Shown: in pieces, positions 55,300-64,000 of the stretch
How the letters are laid out: the number at the start of each line of letters is the position of its first letter
How positions within the stretch are numbered: the first letter of the stretch is position 1
Assembly: GCA_029194675.1 (NCBI GenBank)
Contig: JARFXP010000003.1
Coordinates: forward strand, 372,001-436,000
Source: Nitrospira sp.
GTDB lineage: Bacteria; Nitrospirota; Nitrospiria; Nitrospirales; Nitrospiraceae
Direction: 5' to 3'
Length of the DNA: 64,000 bases
The notes under the pieces: generated by a model
Database searches by the model: none
What the model was told of the DNA's origin: nothing
The model's input: the letters and a program-made list of their open reading frames with translations, nothing else
Position numbers and translations under genes: made by a program

Positions 55300-57030
55300 C
55301 ATTTTTCTGGCAAGACAACTGATTGCGGCGATCGAGTGGCTGGGACTCACCCTGTTCTGAAAATGCCACCGTACTTAGGCGGCTGGCTCAAGGATCACGC
55401 GATGGCCCAAGCGCTCCAACTGCTTGACGTGCCGGCGGGTGGCCTGCTCTCGATCCCGTTGATCGAGGTAGGCAGCGCCCACCTCGTGGTAGGGCACACG
55501 GTCCTTCAGCATGTGATAGACGACTACGAGGATCGTATGCCCGACTGCCACCACCGCTTTCTTGTGCCCGCGATGCCGCATGAGGCGCCGGTAGCGAGCG
55601 GCGAGCCGACTGTCTTTGACCCGAATCGCGGCCAAGGCGGCTTCCGTCAACGTGGTGCGCAGCCAGCGGTTGCCCTTGCGGGGCTTGCCGCTCTGCCGCT
55701 TGCCCGCACTCTCGTGGTGCCCCGGACAGATGCCCGTCCAACTGCTGAGATGGCGATCCGAAGGAAAGGAGGCCATGTCGACGCCGATCTCGGCCACGAT
55801 CCCTTCAATCGTGCGCTGGTTCACCCCCGGGATCGCATCCAGCGGGGCCACCACCTCTGCAAAAGGGCGGAGCTGCTCCTCGATGCGCTGGCTCAGGCGT
55901 TCAATGGCCTCCTCCAGATAGTCCAGATGCGACAGGAGTTCACTCACCAGGAACGCATGATGCCGACGAAAGCGGCCGGTCAGAGCCTGTTGCAACGCCG
56001 ACAGCTTGGCGCGCAAGCGCCCCCGGGCCAAGTCGGCCAACACCTCGGGGTCCGTGGTACCAGCGACCAGCGCGTCCAGCATCGCCCGGCCCGACACGCC
56101 CAGGATATCGGTGGCGACCGACGCCAATTTCACGCCGGCATCTTCCAGGACCTTGTGCAGCCGCTGGACTTCGCGGGCGCGTTCCTGAATGAGCGTTTTG
56201 CGGTAGCGCGTCAGATCCCGGAGCTCCCGGATCGGGGCCGGCGGCACGAAGCTGCCCCGCAGCAGCCCATGCTCCAGCAATTGCGCGATCCAGACGCCGT
56301 CTTGAACGTCGGTCTTGCGACCTGGCACGTTGCGCATGTGAGCAGCATTGACCAAGAGACACGTGAAGGCCTCTTCGAGCACGTAATAGATCGGCTTCCA
56401 GTACACCCCCGTGCTCTCCATGGCCACGTGGGTGACCCCGTGGGTGGTCAGCCAATCCCGCAACGTCAGCAACTCAGCCGTCGTCGTGCCAAAGGTCCGC
56501 ACGTGCTGGAGGCGTTCGCCCCCTGGCCCTGCCACCCGCACGCACACCGCGACGGTCTCTTTGTGCACATCCAGTCCCGCGCATCGCTCGAGTACTCGCT
56601 CCATGGCCTCCCTCCTCCTGATAGGGGTCAAGGCCGTGGCCTGGAGGCGCCTCCTGTTCACGACTCTGTTCTGCGTGCTCGTGGCAACAATGCGGGGTGC
56701 CGAAAGCGCCCGCGGCAGACTAATCGCGGACTCGTGGTACCAAGGGTACCCGCCGTTGACCAGGCCACGGTGCTTATCAGAATAGCGCATGTTCATCATG
56801 CGGGGTGAGCCATCGCTCATGAGGACTAATCCGAAATAATTTTGACGACAGATCGCATAAACACTGCGGGTGACGTGGCGAACGGGGCGAACTTCCCACC
56901 CTCCCAACCCTGCCGCGCCGAGACGCGGCTTCCAGCAAGCGCGCGCAACGGAAGGGCCTCACTGGGGGATGGGTGGAGTGAGCACGGTGGGGCTGTTCGC
57001 CATGACAGGACCCGCGGAATAAACCAATAG
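55300..57030. mobile_element. IS110-family element (ends not resolved)
   Basis: The transposase and its upstream non-coding segment form one element. IS110 elements lack clear inverted repeats, so the ends given are rough. The non-coding part on the 5' side of the gene is where IS110-group bridge RNA is encoded. Confidence 0.45.
55375..56604 (-). CDS. IS110-family transposase
   Basis: 409 residues from ATG 56604 (GGAGGGAGG upstream). The N-terminal DEDD RuvC-like domain shows GLDVHKETVAV, VAMESTGVYWKPI and KTDVQDGVWIAQLLEHG; the C-terminal Tnp20 domain shows IPGVNQRTIEGIVAEIGVDM and SSWTGICPGHHESAGKRQSG with the nucleophilic Ser. IS110 enzymes use a non-coding bridge RNA to pair the element end with the target. 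Longer in-frame starts up to 56907 lack homology. Confidence 0.9.
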   Translation of the reverse strand: MERVLERCAGLDVHKETVAVCVRVAGPGGERLQHVRTFGTTTAELLTLRDWLTTHGVTHVAMESTGVYWKPIYYVLEEAFTCLLVNAAHMRNVPGRKTDVQDGVWIAQLLEHGLLRGSFVPPAPIRELRDLTRYRKTLIQERAREVQRLHKVLEDAGVKLASVATDILGVSGRAMLDALVAGTTDPEVLADLARGRLRAKLSALQQALTGRFRRHHAFLVSELLSHLDYLEEAIERLSQRIEEQLRPFAEVVAPLDAIPGVNQRTIEGIVAEIGVDMASFPSDRHLSSWTGICPGHHESAGKRQSGKPRKGNRWLRTTLTEAALAAIRVKDSRLAARYRRLMRHRGHKKAVVAVGHTILVVVYHMLKDRVPYHEVGAAYLDQRDREQATRRHVKQLERLGHRVILEPAA

Positions 57031-57069
57031 ACGAATTTCTATTTTCGGATTTAGGCTAACCAATGATCA
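56605..57069. other. Non-coding flank of the IS110 element and gap before mutS
   Basis: About 460 bases without a gene. The part next to the transposase start is the expected place of the bridge RNA. The part nearer mutS, with an A/T-rich AATAGAAATTCGTCTATTGG segment, may hold the mutS transcription end. No RNA structure was proven. Confidence 0.4.
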
Positions 57070-59715
57070 TCAGCGATCGGAAGGGATGTTGCTGTCCGAA
57101 CTTACCATCCGCTGCAACTCGGCGAGGCGATTCAAGGCATCAAGCGGTGTCATAGAGAATAGGTCGATCTGCTTGACCTCCTCAATGATGGGATGAGGCT
57201 GGGGAAGGGGATCTGATGTTGGTGGGGGTTGTTCTTGAATCAACTCGGAACGAGTCGACTCCGGTTGTTCAAGTTGCGACAACACCGCTTGGGCGCGATG
57301 AATCACGTTGGTAGGGAGCCCTGCAAGTTTGGCCACGTGGATGCCGTAACTCCGGTCGGCTTTGCCCGCCACGATTTTTCTCAGAAACACGACGTCTCCG
57401 CCGCGTTCCTGAACGGCCACGCGATAATTCTTGATTCCGGTCCGTTGCTGCTCCAGCTGTGTCATCTCATGGTAATGGGTGGCGAACAACGTGCGTGCGC
57501 CTAATCGCGCACGGTCATGGATGTGCTCTGCGATCGCCCAGGCGATGCTCAAGCCATCGTAGGTGCTTGTGCCGCGACCGATTTCGTCCAGTAGAATCAG
57601 GCTGCGTTGAGTCGCGTTCTGGAGAATGTTGGCTGTCTCGACCATTTCCACCATGAACGTACTCTGGCCTCCCGCCAGATTATCCGAGGCTCCCACTCTG
57701 GTGAAGATGCGATCGGTCAATCCGATCTGCGCTTCTGCGGCTGGTACGAAGCTGCCGATTTGAGCCATCAGTACGATCAGTGCGACTTGGCGAAGATAGG
57801 TACTCTTTCCCGCCATGTTCGGCCCGGTAATGATCAACAGCCTGTTCGTTTCCAGATCCAGGACCGTGTCGTTCGGGACGAACCCCGAATCGGTACAGAG
57901 TCGTTCGACCACTGGGTGGCGACCCTCCTGTATGGTGATGGCGCCTCCTTCCGTGACCGAGGGCTTGCTGTACCGGTGCAGGGCGGCGGCCTCGCCCAAT
58001 CCGGCTATGACATCAATAAGGGAAAGGATGGTCGCCATGGCGTCTAATCGATGCGCTTCATTGGCCAGCCTTGCACGAACTTGAATGAAGATCTCCTGCT
58101 CACGAGCGAGCAACTTGACGTCGGCCCCGGTGACACGTTCTTCCAACTCCTTCAACTCTGCGGTCATGAACCGTTCGGCATTGACCAGGGTTTGCTTGCG
58201 AATATAGTCGGCGGGGACACGAGCAAGATTGGCTTTGGTGATCTCGATGTAGTAGCCGAACACCTGGTTGTAGCGGATTTTCAACGATTCTATGCCCGTT
58301 CGTTCACGCTCCTGCGTCTCGAGTGCGGCGATCCAGCTTTTCCCTTCCTTGCTTGCTTTACGCAACTCGTCGATTGCCGGGTCATAGCCGTCTTTGATGA
58401 TATTCCCATCGCGAAGGGAGAGCGGAGCATCAGGTCGGATGGCTTCCTCGATCAGGTTATACAGATCTTGGCCGTTATCCCATGACGCCCGTGCATCGCA
58501 GAGTAGCCGGCTCTGGAGCGGTGCCAGCTGGGCAAAGATCTCAGGGAAAGCTGAGAGAGACTGTTTGAGGGCAAGCAGTTCTCGTGGGCCGGCCAAACCG
58601 AGTACGATGCGACTGCCGAGTCGAGCAATATCCTGGATCTCCCGCAATCCCGTACGTAACGCAGTCCGCACCTGCATCCTGTCCTTCAGTTCTTCCACGG
58701 CATCGAGGCGAGCGTTGATTTGGTCACAACGCACCAACGGCCGTACCAGCCACTGTCGAAGGAGTCGACTTCCCATGGCGGTGGCGGTTCGATCCAGCAC
58801 GGTCAGGAGCGTTGCAGACTTCAAACCAGAAACAGTTTCGTTCAACGCGAATGGCTTGAGAAGTTCCAGGTTGCGGATCGTCACTCCATCCAGGTGCATG
58901 TACTCGCTATTCTGGCGAACAGTGAATCGCCGAACATGATCCAGAGGAACCGTCGGTTGAGTCTCGCGGAAGTACGACAAGACTGCTCCAGCAGCACGGC
59001 TGGCATCTGGGAAGTCGGCACAGCCCAAGGTTTCCAAGGTTTGCACGCGGAAGTGGTCGGTCAAGGTGCGAACAGCCGATTGATGGCTGAACGATGCCGG
59101 TGGTCGTTCACACAGGCGCGCTCCTGCTATTTGCTCGATCCAAGGGGAGCGGCGGTCTGCGGGGAAGAGAACTTCCCGAGGATCCAACCGAGCGACCTCG
59201 TTCAACAGTTGTGGGGACGCGTGGGGACCGTGAAACTCCATGCCCCAAAATTCCCCCGTTGACACCTCCAGGACCGCTAGGCCGATCGGTGATCCTCGAT
59301 CGGAGTCTGATCCAACGGAGAGGGCGGCGAGATAGTTCAGCTCGGAAGGGGCAAGGAATTCTGTGTCTACGAGTGTACCAGGAGTATAAAGCCTGACGAC
59401 CTCTCGCCGTACCAGGCCTTTTGCTGCCTTGGGATCCTCAACTTGCTCGCATAACGCGACGAGACGGCCTGCCTTCAAGAGCTTTGCGATATAGCCTGTG
59501 GCGGCATGATAGGGAACGCCACAAAGCGGAACAGGATGGACGCTGTTCTTGTCGCGAGAAGTGAGGGCGATCGATAAGAGTCGAGACGCCTCCTGTGCGT
59601 CCTCGTAGAACATCTCATAAAAATCTCCGACGCGAAAAAACAGGATGGCTTCAGGGTATCCCTGTTTGATGTCCCGATACTGCCGCATGAGCGGGCTCGG
59701 GGTTGAGTCACTCAT
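57070..59715 (-). CDS. mutS: DNA mismatch repair protein MutS
   Basis: 881 residues from ATG 59715 (MSDSTPSPLMRQYRDIKQGY); an ATG 63 bases upstream is less likely. The mismatch-binding Phe-x-Glu motif is in FFRVGDFYEMFYED. Walker A is GPNMAGKSTYLRQV, followed by SLILLDEIGRGTSTYDGLSI. It recognises mispairs and recruits MutL. It is eight bases overlapped by lapA in the run pdxJ-nnrE-tsaE-lapA-mutS. Confidence 0.96.
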   Translation of the reverse strand: MSDSTPSPLMRQYRDIKQGYPEAILFFRVGDFYEMFYEDAQEASRLLSIALTSRDKNSVHPVPLCGVPYHAATGYIAKLLKAGRLVALCEQVEDPKAAKGLVRREVVRLYTPGTLVDTEFLAPSELNYLAALSVGSDSDRGSPIGLAVLEVSTGEFWGMEFHGPHASPQLLNEVARLDPREVLFPADRRSPWIEQIAGARLCERPPASFSHQSAVRTLTDHFRVQTLETLGCADFPDASRAAGAVLSYFRETQPTVPLDHVRRFTVRQNSEYMHLDGVTIRNLELLKPFALNETVSGLKSATLLTVLDRTATAMGSRLLRQWLVRPLVRCDQINARLDAVEELKDRMQVRTALRTGLREIQDIARLGSRIVLGLAGPRELLALKQSLSAFPEIFAQLAPLQSRLLCDARASWDNGQDLYNLIEEAIRPDAPLSLRDGNIIKDGYDPAIDELRKASKEGKSWIAALETQERERTGIESLKIRYNQVFGYYIEITKANLARVPADYIRKQTLVNAERFMTAELKELEERVTGADVKLLAREQEIFIQVRARLANEAHRLDAMATILSLIDVIAGLGEAAALHRYSKPSVTEGGAITIQEGRHPVVERLCTDSGFVPNDTVLDLETNRLLIITGPNMAGKSTYLRQVALIVLMAQIGSFVPAAEAQIGLTDRIFTRVGASDNLAGGQSTFMVEMVETANILQNATQRSLILLDEIGRGTSTYDGLSIAWAIAEHIHDRARLGARTLFATHYHEMTQLEQQRTGIKNYRVAVQERGGDVVFLRKIVAGKADRSYGIHVAKLAGLPTNVIHRAQAVLSQLEQPESTRSELIQEQPPPTSDPLPQPHPIIEEVKQIDLFSMTPLDALNRLAELQRMVSSDSNIPSDR

Positions 59716-60052
59716 CACCGAAGTCCCTCGAGGATTCCATTTGAGTGGGACTCTGAGTCCGTCCAGAGATTTTTTCAAGAGATTGCCTGAGTCGCTCCAA
59801 GTTCACTTCAGCTTCCTGTAAGGACTTCGTTTTTCGACGAAGGTCGATACGCGCACGGACCCAGGGAGGAAAAAGCAGAATGACCGCGACCAACAGGCCG
59901 ATGACAAAACCGGCCATGATGGGCTTGTAAATAGGTGTTGAAGCTTCGAGCAATCCAAAAAAATAGCGGAGGGTGACTTCCTGTTCTTGGTTTTGAAGGA
60001 AGAAGGCCAACGAAAGGAGCAAAAGAATGCCGACCAGGATCAATCGAGTCAT
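59708..60052 (-). CDS. LapA-domain (DUF1049) membrane protein
   Basis: 114 residues with two hydrophobic helices (LVGILLLLSLAFFLQNQEQE and AGFVIGLLVAVILLFPPWV) and a charged C-terminal coiled segment (RRKTKSLQEAEVNLERLRQ). This is the LapA pattern, a small envelope-assembly protein. Its ATG overlaps the tsaE stop by four bases (ATGA), and it overlaps the mutS start by eight, which supports one operon. Confidence 0.82.
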   Translation of the reverse strand: MTRLILVGILLLLSLAFFLQNQEQEVTLRYFFGLLEASTPIYKPIMAGFVIGLLVAVILLFPPWVRARIDLRRKTKSLQEAEVNLERLRQSLEKISGRTQSPTQMESSRDFGDE

Positions 60053-60591
60053 CGCGACGAAGTCTTTCTACCAGCCTGGAGGCTTGCTCTGACTGATCGT
60101 GAAGCTGGACGCACGATGTTCTTGATTTGAGCGAGAAGTGAGCGAGAGCGTGAACCTCTTGCTTCCAGCCGTACTGCTCTGGTCGTCCTGGTCCGATGGG
60201 CAAACTTCACTTCCAGGCGGTCCTCCGGGAGTACTCGGGGGAACCGGTCCGCCCACTCAATGGCGACGACCGCATCGTCCGTAAGGTAGTCAGCGAGTCC
60301 GATCGACTCGATTTCCTCAGGTCTCCGCAACCGGTACAAGTCGACATGAATGACAGGAAGACGCCCCTGGTATTCATGTACAAGCATGAAGGTCGGACTC
60401 GTGACGGATGTATCGGGCGCACCGAGCCCGGCAACAATCCCTCGGACCAGTACCGTCTTCCCAACGCCCAATTCACCGATCAAGGCGAGCACTTCCCCTC
60501 CATGGAGCAGCCGGCCAATGGCATATCCGAACGATTCTGTCTTGCCGGGAGATGAGAGAATAAGATCCAGAGACCTGATAGATGGAGCCAT
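60049..60591 (-). CDS. tsaE: tRNA t6A biosynthesis ATPase TsaE
   Basis: 180 residues from ATG 60591 (MAPSIRSLDLILSSPGKTES). Walker A is GELGVGKTVLVRG, followed by TSPTFMLVHEYQGRLPVIHV, HVDLYRLRRPEEIESIGLAD and VVAIEWADRF. It partners TsaB-TsaD to make N6-threonylcarbamoyladenosine in tRNA. A 12-residue longer start (60627) is possible. Confidence 0.92.
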   Translation of the reverse strand: MAPSIRSLDLILSSPGKTESFGYAIGRLLHGGEVLALIGELGVGKTVLVRGIVAGLGAPDTSVTSPTFMLVHEYQGRLPVIHVDLYRLRRPEEIESIGLADYLTDDAVVAIEWADRFPRVLPEDRLEVKFAHRTRTTRAVRLEARGSRSRSLLAQIKNIVRPASRSVRASLQAGRKTSSR

Positions 60592-60601
60592 GGGAACGTC
60601 G

Positions 60602-62197
60602 TCACAGGGGATCGTTCCGTATTGCATCGGTCTTGTGTGATGGAGCCTGATGTATGAACTTGAGGGCATAGGGAATCTCCTCGATCACGTCCCCCGCGAT
60701 CAACCCGGCCTGCCCCATCTTGGCTGCAGCCAAATCGCCGGCGGCTCCATGCAGGTATGTCGCTGCACAGGCAGCCTCCCAGGTGGCTAGGCCTTGGGCT
60801 AAGAGTCCCACCACCATGCCGGTTAACACATCACCTGTTCCTGCCGTTGCCATCCCTGGATTCCCGGTAGGGCAAATCGCAACGGCTCCGTCCGGACGGG
60901 CGACGACGGTTCGGGCACCTTTCAACACAACGAACAAGCCTCGCTCTCGGGCGAACCGGGAGGCAGTACCGATCCGATCGCTGTTGACGGTCTGCGGCGT
61001 GGCGTCTGCCTCCAGTCGCGCCATCTCTCCGGGATGCGGCGTGATAATCGGCGGTGTCTTGCAAGATGCCAAGAGAGCGGTCCGCCCAGTCAACGCGTTC
61101 AGGGCGTCTGCATCCAGAACAGCCGGTCGATCAAGTTGTTTCGTCAAGCCCTGGACGAGTTCAACCGTTTCCGGATGGGTGGATAATCCTGGACCGATGG
61201 CGATAGCGGTTCTCGCCGTCATGAAGGCGACGAGCCGATCCAATGCAGTTCGTGCAAAGGTACGCGCTTTGGTTTCAGGCATCGGAACCGTCATCGCCTC
61301 CAGCAGCTTTGCTTCCAATATATCGTTGACACTCGTAGGGATTGCGACGGTCACGAGCCCCGCGCCGACACGCAGCGCCGCTCGCGCGGCCATGGCGGCT
61401 GCTCCGGTTTTTCCAACGGACCCGGCAATAATGCCGGCATGACCAAACGAGCCTTTGTGATTCGATGGCTGCCGTCTCGGCAGGTACGTTCGCACATCGT
61501 GCTCTGTAATCAGAGTCGTTCGGCTCTCGACCGCGTCAATGTAAGCCGGCGGAATTCCGATGTCGACAATGGCCACCTCGCCGGCCAGATCGATCCCGTC
61601 GCTCTGATAGAGGCCTAACTTCGGCAGTCCAAAGGTCACGGTAAGGGAGGTACGAACAGCTCGACCCAGGATAGTACCGGTATCAGCATGGAGGCCCGAC
61701 GGTAGATCGACAGCCACCACGGGACGGTCGGTTTCGTTGATGCTGTCAATGGTCTCAGCATAACGTCCGGTTACAGCAGAGGAGAGTCCTGTCCCGAGGA
61801 GCGCGTCGACGAGGATATCACTGTCCTGAAAAAGTGCCTGCGTCTGAGCCTTGGACGTGTATAGACGCACGGAGGATTTCCCTGCGCCACGGACGAATTG
61901 CCTATACATCGTTGCAGCGTCACGGCTCAGTTCGGAGATGGGTGCCATGGCGAGCACGCGCACGTTCGCATGGCGTCGACGAAGTAGGCGAGCGGCGACG
62001 AATCCATCCCCCCCATTGTTGCCTTTGCCGCACACAACGGTGACCGTCTTGCCCCGCAGGGGTCCCAACCGCTGTTCAAGGCAAGACACGACGCCGGACC
62101 CGGCACGTTCCATCAACGTGGCCGCTGGGATATGAGCCTCCGAGATCGTTCGGCGGTCGAGCTCCTGCATCTGTGCAGCGGTGATGATCTTGGTCAT
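60602..62197 (-). CDS. nnr: Bifunctional NAD(P)H-hydrate epimerase / dehydratase
   Basis: 531 residues, the usual length of the fused enzyme. The YjeF-N epimerase half has TVVCGKGNNGGDGFVAARLL; the C-terminal ADP-dependent dehydratase half has TPHPGEMARLEADATPQTV and GNPGMATAGTGDVLTGMVVG. It repairs hydrated NADH/NADPH. It lies between pdxJ and tsaE, a common bacterial order. Confidence 0.93.
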   Translation of the reverse strand: MTKIITAAQMQELDRRTISEAHIPAATLMERAGSGVVSCLEQRLGPLRGKTVTVVCGKGNNGGDGFVAARLLRRRHANVRVLAMAPISELSRDAATMYRQFVRGAGKSSVRLYTSKAQTQALFQDSDILVDALLGTGLSSAVTGRYAETIDSINETDRPVVAVDLPSGLHADTGTILGRAVRTSLTVTFGLPKLGLYQSDGIDLAGEVAIVDIGIPPAYIDAVESRTTLITEHDVRTYLPRRQPSNHKGSFGHAGIIAGSVGKTGAAAMAARAALRVGAGLVTVAIPTSVNDILEAKLLEAMTVPMPETKARTFARTALDRLVAFMTARTAIAIGPGLSTHPETVELVQGLTKQLDRPAVLDADALNALTGRTALLASCKTPPIITPHPGEMARLEADATPQTVNSDRIGTASRFARERGLFVVLKGARTVVARPDGAVAICPTGNPGMATAGTGDVLTGMVVGLLAQGLATWEAACAATYLHGAAGDLAAAKMGQAGLIAGDVIEEIPYALKFIHQAPSHKTDAIRNDPL

Positions 62198-62239
62198 GGT
62201 GAACCGAAGGTGATGAACGGACCCAGCAGCTCGATGGCA

Positions 62240-62953
62240 TCAACCGAGCAAGGTCTTCATCTCTTTCACGGCCTGTACGAGACCGACGAGAACCGCCCGT
62301 GCGATGATACTGTGCCCGATGTTGTACTCGACGATTTCGGGAACATGCGTCAGGCGTTTGATGTTGTGGTAATTCAGTCCATGGCCGGCATTCACTCCGA
62401 TCCCGAGCTTGTAGGCCAACTTGGCGGCGTGGGTGATCGCCTCGAATTCCGCATCGGCTTCCTTGGAGCGTGTGGCATTCGCGTAACGGCCGGTATGCAA
62501 CTCCACGAAATCAGCCGCAATTTTGTGCGCGGCCCTGATCTGATTCAGATCAGGCTCGACAAAGACGCTGACCGGAATCCCTCCGTTATGCAACAGAGTC
62601 ACAATGCTCTGAATTCGGTCGCGTTGTCCAACAATATCAAGCCCACCTTCAGTGGTGAGCTCCTGTCGCTTTTCCGGCACCAACGTGACGAGGTCGGGCT
62701 TGATGCTCAGGGCGATCTTCGCCATTTCACCGTCGGCCGCCATTTCAAGGTCGAGCTTTGTACGGGCAATCTCGCGAAGAAGGTGAAGGTCTCGGTCTTG
62801 GATATGTCGACGGTCTTCCCGCAGATGAACGACCAGGCCATCGGCTCCTGCCAGTTCGACAAGAACAGCCGCCGCCAAGGGATCCGGATCGGCTCCTCCA
62901 CGTGCCTGCCGCAACGTCGCCACATGGTCGATATTCACACCAAGCCTGGCCAT
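62240..62953 (-). CDS. pdxJ: Pyridoxine 5'-phosphate synthase
   Basis: 237 residues. [40 protein letters not shown] and [20 protein letters not shown] are hallmarks of PdxJ, which condenses 1-deoxyxylulose phosphate with aminoacetone-3-phosphate to make pyridoxine phosphate. AAAGGAG precedes the ATG. In many genomes acpS follows pdxJ; here nnr follows directly. Confidence 0.95.
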   Translation of the reverse strand: MARLGVNIDHVATLRQARGGADPDPLAAAVLVELAGADGLVVHLREDRRHIQDRDLHLLREIARTKLDLEMAADGEMAKIALSIKPDLVTLVPEKRQELTTEGGLDIVGQRDRIQSIVTLLHNGGIPVSVFVEPDLNQIRAAHKIAADFVELHTGRYANATRSKEADAEFEAITHAAKLAYKLGIGVNAGHGLNYHNIKRLTHVPEIVEYNIGHSIIARAVLVGLVQAVKEMKTLLG

Positions 62954-63250
62954 CCCTCTCCTTTATTCAATCAGCCTGATCACAACCTGTGAAAAAAGCT
63001 AGATCCGGCAATCAAGCGGTATTAGTAGCAGAAAGGAACGAGATGGGGCAAGGACGGGTTCGCCGATAGACGAAGGACTGGATGAAGAGCTTCTGTCCTT
63101 GGCAGTTTCGGAACCACGTGGGAATGAGGTAAATTGACTCGACCAAAGCCCTCAATTAGAATATCTTGAATATCCGCTTTCCACATCCCTTCGCTCATGT
63201 ATCGCGATGAGTTAGTTTGGGAAATATCGAAAAGGGGTCAAAGGAAGTTC
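62954..63250. other. Divergent intergenic region at pdxJ and the right-end aminotransferase
   Basis: About 300 bases that must contain the promoters of both genes. No repeat, RNA gene or clear hairpin seen. Confidence 0.35.
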
Positions 63251-64000
63251 ATGGGGTTGGGCGAAGGTTTTTATCGAATCAAGCGGCTCCCTCCGTATGT
63301 CTTCGCGCAGGTTCAATCCCTCAAGCTTGAGGCTCGGCAATATGGCGAAGACATCATCGATTTTGGGATGGGCAATCCCGATCAACCGACGCCGCCGCAT
63401 ATCGTCGAGAAGATGATCGAGGCTGCCCGCAAGGGGAAGAATCATCGTTACTCGGCCTCGCGCGGCATCACGAAACTGCGGCACGCGATTTGTGCGTGGT
63501 ACAAGAGAAACTACGATGTTGACCTGGATCAGGAGACCGAAGCCATCGTCACCATCGGATCGAAAGAAGGGCTCGCTCACCTGGCCTTGGCACTGATCGG
63601 CCCAGGCGATGTCGTCCTGACCCCGACGCCGACCTATCCCATCCACATGTACAGCTTCATCATTGCCGGTGGTGAAGTCCGTGGCATCGAACTCCGCCAG
63701 GACAGCGATTTCTTCGAGGATCTGACGCGCGTCTATCGGCAGACGTTTCCGAGACCGAAGATCCTCGTGATCAATTTTCCCCACAATCCCACCACGGCCG
63801 TGGTGAATCAGGAGTTTTTCAAGAAGATCGTGGCGTTTGCCAAGGAGCACAACGTCATCGTCATCCACGACCTCGCCTACGCCGATCTTGTGTTCGACGG
63901 CTATAAGGCACCAAGCTTTCTTCAGATCCCGGGCGCCAAAGACTGCGGGGTAGAGTTCTACACGTTGTCCAAAGCCTACAACATGCCCGGCTGGCGGGTG
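63251..64000 (+). CDS. PLP-dependent aminotransferase, AlaC/LL-DAP-aminotransferase-like (3' end outside window)
   Basis: The frame from ATG 63251 (AAAGGAAG upstream) is open for 250 codons to the window edge. [60 protein letters not shown], and [13 protein letters not shown] with the PLP Lys are typical of the AlaC/DapL branch of class I/II. Likely substrates are alanine, glutamate or LL-diaminopimelate. Rest of the gene lies beyond the window. Confidence 0.88.
   Translation, partial: MGLGEGFYRIKRLPPYVFAQVQSLKLEARQYGEDIIDFGMGNPDQPTPPHIVEKMIEAARKGKNHRYSASRGITKLRHAICAWYKRNYDVDLDQETEAIVTIGSKEGLAHLALALIGPGDVVLTPTPTYPIHMYSFIIAGGEVRGIELRQDSDFFEDLTRVYRQTFPRPKILVINFPHNPTTAVVNQEFFKKIVAFAKEHNVIVIHDLAYADLVFDGYKAPSFLQIPGAKDCGVEFYTLSKAYNMPGWRV

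Noticed and set aside
55297-56808. A 503-codon open frame on the plus strand across the IS110 transposase.
   Set aside because: It is the antisense of a well-supported transposase in GC-rich DNA; no domain is recognisable and no ribosome site fits.

Overview
The window looks like a chromosomal segment of a Nitrospira-like bacterium (phylum Nitrospirota). This is inferred from gene order, moderately high GC, abundant AGGAGG-type ribosome sites and short dispersed inverted repeats, not from a marker gene. About half is core metabolism and information processing; the rest is accessory DNA with decayed genes, two insertion sequences and several unusual gene sets.

Layout. Positions 1-6787 (minus strand) hold a glycosyltransferase, two paralogous MFS exporters on either side of a secreted BON-domain protein, and a glycogen-debranching-type enzyme cut by the window edge. 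Positions 7261-9485 hold a sigma-like protein of unknown function and a membrane coiled-coil protein. After a histidine-kinase remnant come aceE-aceF-lpdA (pyruvate dehydrogenase), preceded by a good promoter with a palindrome around its -10 box. A Ca2+-type P-ATPase converges on lpdA. Positions 19135-25185 hold small membrane proteins (two with a ribosomal L7/L12 C-terminal-like domain), an aminotransferase, an inositol-phosphatase-family enzyme and CorA. LeuC-leuD follow on the minus strand.

Positions 27300-35400 are an accessory stretch. It has a broken integrase, a UmuC C-terminal remnant, a MEKHLA protein, a CBS-pair protein and, most interesting, a three-gene minus-strand operon (31773 to 28978): a MelC1-like tyrosinase cofactor, a tyrosinase whose C-terminal linker carries eight tandem TLKFRDD-type repeats, and an MvdC/MvdD-like ATP-grasp ligase. 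The repeats resemble graspetide (microviridin-type) core peptides, so the ligase may cross-link the tail of the tyrosinase. I know of no described system of this form.

Positions 35540-38846 hold small redox and periplasmic proteins (cupredoxin, ferredoxin, DUF192, Rieske, chagasin-like inhibitor) and a class IV aminotransferase. Positions 38926-49043 are the conserved translation/RNA cluster rimP-nusA-infB-ylxP-rbfA-truB-rpsO-pnp-M16 protease. Two exported proteins of unknown function follow. Positions 50953-56604 are a second accessory patch: an IS5-family element with a frameshifted transposase, a DUF4062-STAND ATPase-FGE fusion resembling biological-conflict proteins, a MazF-type toxin-antitoxin pair and an IS110-family element. 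The right end (minus strand) is pdxJ-nnrE-tsaE-lapA-mutS, and an aminotransferase cut by the right edge runs on the plus strand.
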